Part shown: in pieces, positions 1-7,131 of the stretch
Layout: every line of letters begins with the position of its first letter
How positions within the stretch are numbered: the first letter of the stretch is position 1
Assembly: GCA_964545545.1 (NCBI GenBank)
Contig: CAZJGK010000008.1
Coordinates: 1 to 59,571, forward strand
Reading direction: 5' to 3'
Origin: JAHJTW01 sp964545545
Lineage (GTDB): Bacteria > Krumholzibacteriota > Krumholzibacteriia > LZORAL124-64-63
DNA length: 59,571 nt
The notes under the pieces: model-generated
Told to the model about the DNA's origin: nothing
Seen by the model: only the letters and a program-made list of their open reading frames with translations
Database searches by the model: none
Translations under genes and position numbers: made by a program

Positions 1-1
1 C

Positions 2-1834
2 AACAGCTGGCCCGACAATGTGAACCTCGACAAGGCGCGGCGGCTGCTCTGGCCGATCAAGCAAAAGTACGGCCGGAAAATCTCCTGGGCCGACTTGATG
101 ATCCTGGCGGGCAACTGTGCCCTTGAGTCCATGGGATTCAAGACTTTCGGCTTCGGCGGCGGGCGCGTCGACATCTGGGAACCGGAAGAAGACATCTACT
201 GGGGAAACGAGACCGAGTGGCTCGGCGACAAGCGCTACTCCGGTGAGCGGGACCTCGAGAATCCCCTGGCGGCGGTGCAGATGGGCCTGATATATGTGAA
301 CCCCGAAGGGCCGAACGGGAAACCCGATCCGGTCGCCTCGGGCATCGATGTCCGCGAGACCTTCGCGCGCATGGCCATGAACGACGAAGAGACGGTCGCG
401 CTGGTTGCGGGCGGGCACACGTTTGGCAAGTGTCACGGGGCGGGCCCTGCCACCCATGTGGGCCCCGAACCCGAGGCCGCTCCCCTCGAGCAGCAGGGTC
501 TCGGTTGGAAGAGCAGTTTCGGCCGCGGCAAGGGTAAAGATACCATCAGCAGCGGGATCGAGGGCGCCTGGAAGCCCAACCCGACTCAATGGGACATGGG
601 CTATCTGAAGGTGCTGTTCAAGTATGATTGGGAACTGGTCAAGAGCCCGGCCGGGGCGAACCAGTGGCTGGCCAAGGACGTGGACGACGAGGACATGGTG
701 GTCGATGCGCACGACCCGTCCAAGAAGAACCGGCCCATGATGACCACCGCGGACCTCTCGCTGCGCTTCGACCCCATTTACGAGAAGATCGCGCGGGGCT
801 ACCTGAAAGACCCGGCGAAATTCGCGGACGCCTTTGCCCGCGCGTGGTTCAAACTGACCCACCGGGACATGGGACCCCGTTCCCGGTATCTCGGCCCGGA
901 GGTTCCCGACGAAGATCTCATCTGGCAGGACCCTGTGCCCGCCGTCGACCACAAGCTGATCGGCGCGAAGGACATCGCGGAACTCAAGAAGAAGATCCTC
1001 GCTTCCGGACTGTCCGTTTCCCAGCTGGTCTCGACGGCTTGGGCGTCGGCGTCCACGTTCCGCGGCTCCGACAAGCGCGGGGGCGCGAACGGGGCGCGCA
1101 TTCGTCTTGCGCCGCAGAAGGACTGGGAGGTCAACCAACCGGCCAAGCTGAAGACCGTGATGAAGACCCTTGATGGCATCAAGAAGGAGTTCGACGCCGC
1201 GCAATCGAGCGGCAAGATAATCTCGCTCGCCGACCTGATCGTCCTGGGTGGATGCACGGGTGTCGAGCTGGCGGCAAGGAATGCCGGGCACAAGGTGACC
1301 GTGCCGTTTGCGCCGGGACGCACGGACGCGTCGCAGAAGCAGACCGACGTGGCGTCGTTCGCTGTCCTCGAACCGTTGGTGGACGGGTTCCGCAACTTCT
1401 TCAAGGCAAAATACAGCGTTCCGGCGGAGAAAATGCTGGTCGATCGGGCGCAGTTGCTGACGCTGACCGCGCCGGAAATGACGGTGCTCGTCGGCGGCCT
1501 GCGTGTCCTTGGCGCCAATTGCGGGAAGTCCAAGCACGGTGTTTTCACCAAACAGCAGGAGACGCTCACCAACGACTTCTTCGTTAACCTGCTAGACATG
1601 GGCACCCAGTGGAAGGCGACCTCGGCCGACGAAGACGTGTTCGAAGGAAGCGACCGCGCAACGGGCAAGGCCAAGTGGACCGCTAGCCGCGTCGACCTGG
1701 TCTTCGGCTCGAACTCCCAACTCCGGGCGCTCGCGGAGGTTTACGCCAGTGCAGACTCCCAAGTGAAGTTCATGCACGACTTCGTGGCCGCTTGGAACAA
1801 GGTCATGAACCTTGATCGCTTCGATCTGATTTGA
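2..1834 (+). CDS. katG: Catalase-peroxidase KatG, 3' part (5' end outside window)
   Basis: Bifunctional haem catalase-peroxidase that removes H2O2. The reading frame is already open at base 2 (NSWPDN), so the GTG at 20 is not the real start. About 120 N-terminal residues, including the distal Arg-Trp-His site, are missing because the window begins inside the gene. Visible family signatures are LIYVNPEGPNG, whose Tyr joins the Met-Tyr-Trp crosslink, ARMAMNDEET, whose Met completes it, and AGGHTFGKCHGAG with the proximal haem His. The second, duplicated peroxidase-like half follows, and the gene ends in the usual NLDRFDL. The visible ~610 residues fit the expected ~730-residue total. No regulator gene is adjacent. 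Identification is secure. The only gap is the unseen N-terminus. Confidence 0.97.
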   Translation, partial: NSWPDNVNLDKARRLLWPIKQKYGRKISWADLMILAGNCALESMGFKTFGFGGGRVDIWEPEEDIYWGNETEWLGDKRYSGERDLENPLAAVQMGLIYVNPEGPNGKPDPVASGIDVRETFARMAMNDEETVALVAGGHTFGKCHGAGPATHVGPEPEAAPLEQQGLGWKSSFGRGKGKDTISSGIEGAWKPNPTQWDMGYLKVLFKYDWELVKSPAGANQWLAKDVDDEDMVVDAHDPSKKNRPMMTTADLSLRFDPIYEKIARGYLKDPAKFADAFARAWFKLTHRDMGPRSRYLGPEVPDEDLIWQDPVPAVDHKLIGAKDIAELKKKILASGLSVSQLVSTAWASASTFRGSDKRGGANGARIRLAPQKDWEVNQPAKLKTVMKTLDGIKKEFDAAQSSGKIISLADLIVLGGCTGVELAARNAGHKVTVPFAPGRTDASQKQTDVASFAVLEPLVDGFRNFFKAKYSVPAEKMLVDRAQLLTLTAPEMTVLVGGLRVLGANCGKSKHGVFTKQQETLTNDFFVNLLDMGTQWKATSADEDVFEGSDRATGKAKWTASRVDLVFGSNSQLRALAEVYASADSQVKFMHDFVAAWNKVMNLDRFDLI

Positions 1835-1947
1835 TCGCAACGGACGGGCCAGGGGAGGAAATTGAAATAATGGCACCGGGGATCTCCCGTGGGCGACCCC
1901 GGGCCTCACCCTGCCCGGAGGCGCCGCCGCTGAGAGAATCCGGCGTG

Positions 1948-2060
1948 CTGGAGCAGAATCGGCCCAATCCCTCCAATCCGGCGCCGTTGATCGGTTTCTA
2001 CCTCAAGCAATCCGGTCCGGTCAAGCTTCAGGTCTTCCACCTGGAAGAGGCCTTGAGCGC
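1948..2060 (+). pseudogene. Relic of a FlgD-like C-terminal domain
   Basis: The plus-strand frame reads LEQNRPNPSNPAPLIGFYL and continues with SGPVKLQVFHLEEAL. This matches the first half of the FlgD-like C-terminal domain carried by seven exported proteins in this window (PNPFNPxTxIxFxLPxxxPVxLxVFD). NPFNP has become NPSNP, and the second half (W-[ND]-G core, GVYFYRL and the terminal LVK) is absent. The enclosing 98-codon frame has no signal peptide or other domain. It is probably the remains of a larger exported-protein gene lost next to katG. A real short protein cannot be excluded. Confidence 0.55.
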
Positions 2061-2102
2061 CGTGGCCAAGAGGGCCATCTGCACGCAGGGGGTGTTGGCA
2101 TC

Positions 2103-2136
2103 AAAAAAGGAGGACCTGCGCTCGTAGGTCCTCCTT
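2103..2136 (-). terminator. Intrinsic terminator of the 2155-2802 gene
   Basis: Perfect 11-bp stem AAGGAGGACCT / AGGTCCTCCTT (2107-2117 with 2126-2136) around an 8-base loop. On the minus strand it is followed by a run of six T. It lies 19 bases past the stop codon of the minus-strand gene. Confidence 0.85.
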
Positions 2137-2154
2137 GGGGCGACAAGATGGCGG

Positions 2155-2802
2155 TTACCGGAACAAGGACTTCACCTCTCCCCAGCTCTTGGCCTCGTTG
2201 CCCACGACAGATTCGGTGGACCAGGTATCGATGACGACCTCATCGATGCTGGTAAAAGGCGGCAGGTCCAGATAAACGTACTCCATGTTGGGATTGGGTT
2301 GGATCTGCCAATACTCCACAAAGTGATGGGCATCCACGTTTATCCTGTTCATGAAGTAGCCGATGTACGGATCGGGCCACTGGAGGCTTTCATCGGCTCC
2401 CTCCACCGCGGAAACATAAGGCGGCAGGTCCTGGGACGTGTAGGTCACCTGAACCCAGACGTGTTTGTAGGGGAAGGGATCGACCCAATTGTTCAGGAAA
2501 AAGGCGAGTTGTCCTGATGCGGCCTGTGTATAAAGGGCACCCGTCGAACTCCAGAAAACGACGGCAATGTCCCGGTGGGTGTGTGTCTGGGCCGTGAACA
2601 ATTGGTGGATTCCGTCACCTACGCTGTTGACCAAGTCCGGGTAGATGTCCCCAGCGCCTGGATCGTTCGTGAATTCCCAGTAGGCGGTGTAGGACAGCGG
2701 GTCCCCCCGGAAATCCGGCGGCATGAAGTCTTCAGCCAAGAGTGGAGAAACAAAAACAAACACCAACAATGAGGCAAGGATCAGCAATAGAAAGCGCTTC
2801 AT
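2155..2802 (-). CDS. Exported protein of unknown function with KSWG-type C-terminal tail
   Basis: A 215-residue protein starting at MKRFLLLILASLL. I chose the ATG at 2802 because a signal peptide (hydrophobic core, cut near LLAED) begins there and a GGGGGAA purine run precedes it. The mature part is rich in Trp, Tyr and Phe with alternating hydrophobic strands, so it is probably an all-beta fold. I recognise no enzyme motif. The last eleven residues, KSWGEVKSLFR, nearly repeat the C-terminus of the exported protein at 24373-25104. The gene stands alone, with its own near-consensus promoter (2840-2869) and terminator (2103-2136). A 17-bp element shared with the 35470-37125 gene lies further upstream. 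The function is unknown. Export is confident, and a sorting or anchoring role for the tail is inference. Confidence 0.8.
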   Translation of the reverse strand: MKRFLLLILASLLVFVFVSPLLAEDFMPPDFRGDPLSYTAYWEFTNDPGAGDIYPDLVNSVGDGIHQLFTAQTHTHRDIAVVFWSSTGALYTQAASGQLAFFLNNWVDPFPYKHVWVQVTYTSQDLPPYVSAVEGADESLQWPDPYIGYFMNRINVDAHHFVEYWQIQPNPNMEYVYLDLPPFTSIDEVVIDTWSTESVVGNEAKSWGEVKSLFR

Positions 2803-2839
2803 AACATTCCCCCTTTTTGAACATGAGCGCTGGATTAGA

Positions 2840-2869
2840 ATCATATCTGAAATAATCACCATTTGTCAA
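2840..2869 (-). promoter_or_regulatory. Sigma70-type promoter of the 2155-2802 gene
   Basis: On the minus strand, TTGACA (2869-2864), an 18-bp spacer and TATGAT (2845-2840). The predicted start lies about 30 bases before the ATG at 2802. Confidence 0.65.
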
Positions 2870-2875
2870 TGACAA
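2863..2875. promoter_or_regulatory. Inverted repeat overlapping the -35 box
   Basis: TTGTCA-A-TGACAA, a perfect 6+1+6 inverted repeat. It contains the -35 hexamer of the 2155-2802 promoter, so a repressor bound here would block RNA polymerase. No cognate regulator is identifiable. Confidence 0.4.
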
Positions 2876-2890
2876 TTCCTCTATTCTTCT

Positions 2891-2907
2891 GGTTGTGCCC
2901 CGGAAAT
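2891..2907 (-). promoter_or_regulatory. Copy 1 of a repeated 17-bp upstream element
   Basis: Minus-strand ATTTCCGGGGCACAACC, identical over 17 bases to 37209-37225. It lies 21 bases upstream of the -35 box of the 2155-2802 promoter. The other copy lies 7 bases upstream of the -35 box of the 35470-37125 promoter. Confidence 0.4.
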
Positions 2908-3191
2908 AACCTTCATGAATCATTCGGGCTCAGGGCGTCACGCTCAATGAGGAGTATTCTCCAAACCCGTGGAGACTATTCTGCGGTCGGCCGCCCGCCG
3001 GGTCTCTCTCCGGTCTCCGTTTGACTCCCTGTGCCGGGGATAATTGAAGGCATCGTAGCGCCTTATGAGATTTCTGCCTGAGCCGGCAATGCAAAGCGTG
3101 GTAATTGCTACATAAGCTCGACGCGGATGATGAAGATGATAGAGCGGATACAGGCGGGGGGGGCCAGGGATTTTGAACCAAGGGGCATCGC

Positions 3192-5525
3192 ATGACACGT
3201 CATGAAAGCGAATCAGAAGACGTTCGCCTTCCGCGGACGGAGCCGCTGGTCGACCTCGTGTGCGGGATGAAAGTCAGTCCAGATGGCGAATACCACGCGG
3301 AGCGTGATGGCGTGGAGTTTCATTTCTGCTCCACGAATTGCCTGGCCAAGTTTGAAGCGGCCCCGCAACACTTCCTCGCCCCGCACGCGGCTCAGTTGAA
3401 AGAGGCGGCAACGGGCGCCATCTACACGTGCCCTATGCATCCCGAAGTCCGGCAGGAGGGGCCCGGAAATTGTCCGAAGTGCGGCATGGCCCTGGAGCCG
3501 GCGGAATTCGACGCGGCCGACGACAATCCCGAGCTGAAGTACATGTCTCGGCGTTTTTGGTTCGCGGTGGCACTGACCGCCCCGCTGGTTGTCATCGCCA
3601 TGGGCGATTTGCTCCCGGGTCGGCCCATCTCGCAACTCCTGTCAATCAGGGCCCGTACGATTATCGAGTTCGTCCTGGCAACGCCCGTTTGCCTGTGGTC
3701 GGGGTGGCCGTTCTACGTCAGGGCCGTTCAGTCGGTGAGAAGCCGCAACCTCAACATGTTCACGCTGATCGGCCTGGGGGTGAGCGTGGCCTACCTCTAC
3801 AGTCTGGTCGCTGCCTTGTTTCCGGGCATTTTCCCTGCATCATTCCGGGAGGATGGCAAGGTCGCTGTCTACTTCGAGGCGGCAGGAGTGATTGTGACCC
3901 TCATCTTGCTCGGGCAGGTCCTGGAGTTGCGCGCACGCGGCCAAACGAGCCAAGCCATCAAGAAGCTGCTGGGAATGCAGGCAAAGACGGCTCGTCGCCT
4001 CGAGGAGGACGGAACCGAAGCAGATGTCCCCCTGGATACCGTGCGCGTAGGGGATCGACTGCGTGTGCGCCCGGGCGAAAAGATTCCTGTCGATGGTGTT
4101 TTGCTTGAGGGCTCCAGCTCCGTCGACGAATCGATGGTCACCGGAGAGTCGATCCCGATTGAGAAAAACGTCACTGATCAGGTCATCGGCTCCACCGTCA
4201 ATGCCAACGGCAGCTTTGTCATGCGGGCGGAAAAGGTTGGCGCAGAGACGCTTCTGGCAAGGATCGTGGCGATGGTTTCCGAAGCACAACGGAGCCGGGC
4301 TCCGATCCAGAAGCTTGCCGACGTCGTCGCCGGCTATTTCGTCCCCACGGTCTTTATCATTGCGGCCATCACGTTCGTCGCGTGGTCCCTTTTCGGACCC
4401 CAGCCGCGCATGGCCCATGCGCTCGTCAATGCCGTCGCCGTGCTCATCATCGCCTGCCCGTGTGCCCTTGGGTTAGCGACACCCATGTCCATCATGGTGG
4501 CGACAGGCAAGGGCGCCGGCATGGGCATCCTGTTCAAGAACGCCGAAGCCATCGAGGTCCTGCGGAAGGTTGATACGCTTGTCGTTGACAAGACCGGTAC
4601 GCTCACCGAGGGCAAGCCCAAACTCGTAGGTGTAACCGCAGCTTCGGGTGTTGACGAGGCGGACCTCCTGCGCCTCGCCGCGTGCCTTGAAAATGGGAGT
4701 GAGCACCCCCTGGCTGAGGCCATTGTCAAGGGAGCTCAGGAACGCGGTGTCGAGCTGACAACCGCGAAGAATTTTGAATCCATAACGGGTAAAGGGGTAA
4801 CCGGCCGTGTCGACGGCCGGGATGTCGCCCTCGGCAATCGCGGAATGATGGACGGTCTTGGCATCGATCCCGGTGAGTTCGCAACGCGCGCCGAGAATCT
4901 CCGTCGGGACGGACAGACGGTGATGTTCGTGGCGGTCGATGGCCAGGCGGCAGGAATCGTGGGTGTGGCCGACCCCATCAAGGACAGCACACCCGAAGCC
5001 ATCGGGGCCCTGCATGACGAGGGCATTCGGGTCGTGATGCTCACCGGCGACAGCAAGACCACCGCCCAGGCGGTCGCCCGCAAACTCGGCATCGATGAGG
5101 TCATGGCCGAGGTGCTCCCCGACCAGAAGGCCGATGCGGTCAAGCGGTTCCAGGCCGAAGGTCATGTGGTGGCGATGGCGGGCGACGGCATCAACGACGC
5201 GCCCGCACTCGCCCAGGCCCAGGTCGGCATCGCCATGGGCGCAGGAACGGATGTGGCGATGGAAAGTGCGAGCGTCACCCTCGTAAAGGGCGATTTGCGT
5301 TCCATTGTCCGGGCGCGGAGGCTAAGCCGCAGCACGATGAAAAACATCAAGCAGAATTTGTTCTTTGCCTTCGTGTACAACTCCGCGGGTGTGCCGATTG
5401 CGGCCGGTGTCTTGTACCCGTTCTTCGGTCTGCTGCTGAGCCCGATCATCGCCGCGGCCGCCATGAGCTTCAGTTCCGTATCGGTGATCAGCAACGCACT
5501 CCGGCTCCGGGGTGCCAAGCTGTGA
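3192..5525 (+). CDS. copA: Copper-type P1B ATPase with YHS and heavy-metal-binding N-terminal domains
   Basis: A 777-residue heavy-metal-translocating P-type ATPase of the inner membrane, probably exporting Cu(I). In place of the usual HMA domains, the N-terminus has a YHS domain (Cys24, Cys46, Cys50) and a heavy-metal-binding segment with CPMHP (80-84) and CPKCGM (94-99). Eight membrane helices follow the usual order. The transport-site CPC is at 422-424, the phosphorylated Asp466 is in DKTGTLTEGKP, and the hinge GDGINDAP starts at 664. YN in helix 7 and MSFSS in helix 8 are the extra Cu(I)-site residues of the P1B-1 class. A small SHOCT membrane protein follows 55 bases downstream and is probably co-transcribed. 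Copper is the best reading. Silver is possible. Confidence 0.93.
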   Translation: MTRHESESEDVRLPRTEPLVDLVCGMKVSPDGEYHAERDGVEFHFCSTNCLAKFEAAPQHFLAPHAAQLKEAATGAIYTCPMHPEVRQEGPGNCPKCGMALEPAEFDAADDNPELKYMSRRFWFAVALTAPLVVIAMGDLLPGRPISQLLSIRARTIIEFVLATPVCLWSGWPFYVRAVQSVRSRNLNMFTLIGLGVSVAYLYSLVAALFPGIFPASFREDGKVAVYFEAAGVIVTLILLGQVLELRARGQTSQAIKKLLGMQAKTARRLEEDGTEADVPLDTVRVGDRLRVRPGEKIPVDGVLLEGSSSVDESMVTGESIPIEKNVTDQVIGSTVNANGSFVMRAEKVGAETLLARIVAMVSEAQRSRAPIQKLADVVAGYFVPTVFIIAAITFVAWSLFGPQPRMAHALVNAVAVLIIACPCALGLATPMSIMVATGKGAGMGILFKNAEAIEVLRKVDTLVVDKTGTLTEGKPKLVGVTAASGVDEADLLRLAACLENGSEHPLAEAIVKGAQERGVELTTAKNFESITGKGVTGRVDGRDVALGNRGMMDGLGIDPGEFATRAENLRRDGQTVMFVAVDGQAAGIVGVADPIKDSTPEAIGALHDEGIRVVMLTGDSKTTAQAVARKLGIDEVMAEVLPDQKADAVKRFQAEGHVVAMAGDGINDAPALAQAQVGIAMGAGTDVAMESASVTLVKGDLRSIVRARRLSRSTMKNIKQNLFFAFVYNSAGVPIAAGVLYPFFGLLLSPIIAAAAMSFSSVSVISNALRLRGAKL

Positions 5526-5580
5526 AGAGACCCGGAAAAAACGAGGATGAATCATGCAGTGTTGGTTAGGAGGAGAGCAC

Positions 5581-5781
5581 ATGGGATGGATGGGAACCTG
5601 GTGGATTATCGGCATCCCCTTGGCCGTAGTTGTGATCTGGGCACTGGTCAGAGCGCCGCGCGGTCCAGGAGAACGGATTGGGCCGAGCGAGTCGTCTCAG
5701 GAAATCCTGCAGCGCCGCTATGCAAAGGGCGAGATTGACCGCGAGACCTACCACAGGATGCTAAACGATCTCAAAGGCTGA
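5581..5781 (+). CDS. Small SHOCT-domain membrane protein
   Basis: A 66-residue protein with one N-terminal membrane helix (TWWIIGIPLAVVVIWALV) and a C-terminal SHOCT motif (EILQRRYAKGEIDRETYHRM). I chose the ATG at 5581 because GGAGGAG sits at ideal spacing before it. The upstream in-frame ATG at 5554 has no such site. SHOCT domains are short oligomerisation modules, and small membrane forms often lie beside copper or silver ATPase genes. Its position directly after the ATPase gene suggests an accessory role in copper handling, which is inference. The family call is confident and the function is not. Confidence 0.85.
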   Translation: MGWMGTWWIIGIPLAVVVIWALVRAPRGPGERIGPSESSQEILQRRYAKGEIDRETYHRMLNDLKG

Positions 5782-5867
5782 GCGGATGGCACAACCTAAA
5801 TAATTGCCATTCGCCAGGCAGGAATGTATGGTATTTCATACATCCTGGATCCAACCTGGAGGTCGCC

Positions 5868-6076
5868 ATGTCCCTCGCGCGCAAACAAGCCCTCATCCAA
5901 TGTGCCGGCTGCTGGTCGCTTTGATCATCATGCCCGGATTCCTCCTGAATATCGTCTTATCGTCGCTGTCATCCAGGGGCAGCAAGAAGGGGGATCTGGA
6001 CGAGCGGGATGAAGCCATCGCGCTCCGGGCGTCGCAAATGACCTTGATTATCCTTGCCTTGGTGGTCTATGGCTAA
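5868..6076 (+). pseudogene. Frameshifted, truncated membrane protein gene (DUF2178-like) before an HTH gene
   Basis: A strong site, GGAGG, precedes the ATG at 5868, but that frame (MSLARKQALIQCAGCWSL) stops at 5924. The protein then continues in another frame as LLVALIIMPGFLLNIVL followed by DERDEAIALRASQ and one more hydrophobic stretch, ending at TAA 6074-6076. A membrane helix, then DERDEAI-x-RAS, then another helix is the layout of small DUF2178-like proteins that often pair with short HTH regulators. Those run to about 130 residues, so the C-terminal half is also missing. The final stop overlaps the start of the HTH gene (ATGGCTAA), so coupling may be preserved. The break could be real or a sequencing error. 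Confidence 0.5.
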
Positions 6077-6278
6077 GGCCCGCATCAGCAACCGGGTAAA
6101 GGTCCTGCGGGAGGCCACCGGCATCACCCAGTCGGCCCTGGCCAAACGTTGCGGATGCACGCGGCAGACCATCATCATGCTTGAACAGGAGCGGTATGTG
6201 CCCTCGCTGTCGCTGGCCTTCGCCGTGGCGCAGGCGTTCGACGCCTGCATCGAGGATGTCTTTGCGCCAAAGGTCTGA
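6069..6278 (+). CDS. Small Cro/CI-type (XRE) transcriptional regulator
   Basis: A 69-residue single-domain HTH protein. The helix-turn-helix lies at SALAKRCGCTRQTIIMLEQ, and the motif YVPSLSLAFAVAQAF followed by IEDVF is typical of the short regulators whose members pair with DUF2178-like membrane proteins. I chose the ATG at 6069 (MAKARISNRVK). It overlaps the stop of the upstream broken membrane gene, and the TTG at 6054 would add an unsupported extension. There is no ligand-binding domain. In related pairs the membrane partner is thought to control the regulator. Here that partner is damaged, so the regulator may act alone. The targets are unknown. Confidence 0.88.
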   Translation: MAKARISNRVKVLREATGITQSALAKRCGCTRQTIIMLEQERYVPSLSLAFAVAQAFDACIEDVFAPKV

Positions 6279-6351
6279 GGCGAGGGAAAACACGACCGGG
6301 CAAAGGCTGGAGTGCCCCCGGAAAAGTTCATTACCATGAAAGCGAGAAAAC

Positions 6352-6978
6352 ATGATGCGTTCGAAATGGTTGGTCCTGTCGGCGGCATTCCTGGCCCTGG
6401 CGGCGTGGTCGGGAAACCTGTGCGCGAAAACGGCGGAAACCACCCCCGAAATGACCGCCCTGGTCATCGTCGATATCCAGGAGTTCTACTTTCCCGGCGG
6501 CGCCCTGCCTCTGGTCGGGCCCGAAGAAGCGGCGGCCAATGCCTCGCGGCTGCTGGCGCAGTTCCGTGCGCGGGGATTGCCCGTGGTTCACGTCGGACAC
6601 AACGCCTCCAGCGGCAAAGCTTTTCATGCCGATGTCATGCCCATCCAGGGGGAGAAGATTATCTACAAGGATGAGGTGAATGCGTTCAAGGGCACCGACC
6701 TGGAGGCCTATTTGAGGGCGCGGGGAGTCACCCGGCTGGTGATCTGCGGCATGCAGACCCATATGTGCGCGGAAGCGATCGTCCGCGCCGCCGCCGACCG
6801 GGGATTTGAGGTCGTCATGATCGGGGACGCCTGCGCTACCCGGGATCTGACCTACGGTGGCCGTACCGTCGCCGCGGCCGATGTCCACGCCGCGACCCTG
6901 GCCACGGTGGACCGGTATTATGGCAAGGTCATGACCACGGACGCGTTCCTGGAGCAGCTGGCGGCAGCTGGCCAGTAA
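6352..6978 (+). CDS. Exported isochorismatase/nicotinamidase-like cysteine hydrolase
   Basis: A 208-residue cysteine hydrolase of the isochorismatase fold. The catalytic triad reads Asp41 (VIVDIQ), Lys106 (YKDEVNAF) and Cys139 (GMQTHMCAEA). The protein starts with a hydrophobic segment (LVLSAAFLALAAWSGNLCA) that looks like a cleavable signal peptide, so it probably acts in the periplasm. Most members of this superfamily are cytoplasmic. The Cys near the end of that segment lacks a good lipobox. The substrate cannot be read from the motifs. An amide such as nicotinamide or a carbamoylated compound would fit. Nothing in the neighbourhood suggests NAD salvage. ATGs at 6352 and 6355 are both possible. 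Confidence 0.85.
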   Translation: MMRSKWLVLSAAFLALAAWSGNLCAKTAETTPEMTALVIVDIQEFYFPGGALPLVGPEEAAANASRLLAQFRARGLPVVHVGHNASSGKAFHADVMPIQGEKIIYKDEVNAFKGTDLEAYLRARGVTRLVICGMQTHMCAEAIVRAAADRGFEVVMIGDACATRDLTYGGRTVAAADVHAATLATVDRYYGKVMTTDAFLEQLAAAGQ

Positions 6979-7056
6979 GGCCATGGTGCCAAACAGGCCC
7001 TTCGGCTAGACAACGGGATCTCATGCTGTTTTTTTGTCGTTCACTCATCTCATTGT

Positions 7057-7085
7057 TTGTTCGGAAACCGCACTTAGTGTATAAT
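7057..7085 (+). promoter_or_regulatory. Sigma70-type promoter of the GH16 gene
   Basis: TTGTTC (7057-7062), a 17-bp spacer and a perfect TATAAT (7080-7085). It lies 46 bases before the ATG at 7132. Confidence 0.55.
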
Positions 7086-7131
7086 AGAGTTGTTCACCCG
7101 CTATTTTGAGGACGAGGAGGGTCGCTGGTTC

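Larger units (their letters stand above)
1835..2154. other. Intergenic region between katG and the next gene
   Basis: About 320 bases without an intact gene. It holds a decayed FlgD-like domain on the plus strand (1948-2060) and an intrinsic terminator that serves the minus-strand gene to its right (2103-2136). I see no promoter. Confidence 0.6.
2803..3191. other. Divergent intergenic region before the P1B ATPase
   Basis: About 390 bases. The left part holds the minus-strand promoter, an inverted repeat and a repeated 17-mer, each annotated separately. Between about 2910 and 3191 I see no gene. The short minus-strand frames there have no recognisable protein pattern. I could not find a convincing promoter for the ATPase. 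Confidence 0.5.

Noticed and set aside
2891..2907. GGGGCAC in the 17-mer considered as a sigma54 (-24/-12) promoter
   Set aside because: Neither copy has the required GC at the fixed 10-bp distance, while good sigma70 boxes lie just downstream in both.
2930..3198. Overlapping minus-strand frames before the P1B ATPase
   Set aside because: Low-complexity Ser/Arg-rich translations without a start site or motif, in a divergent intergenic region.
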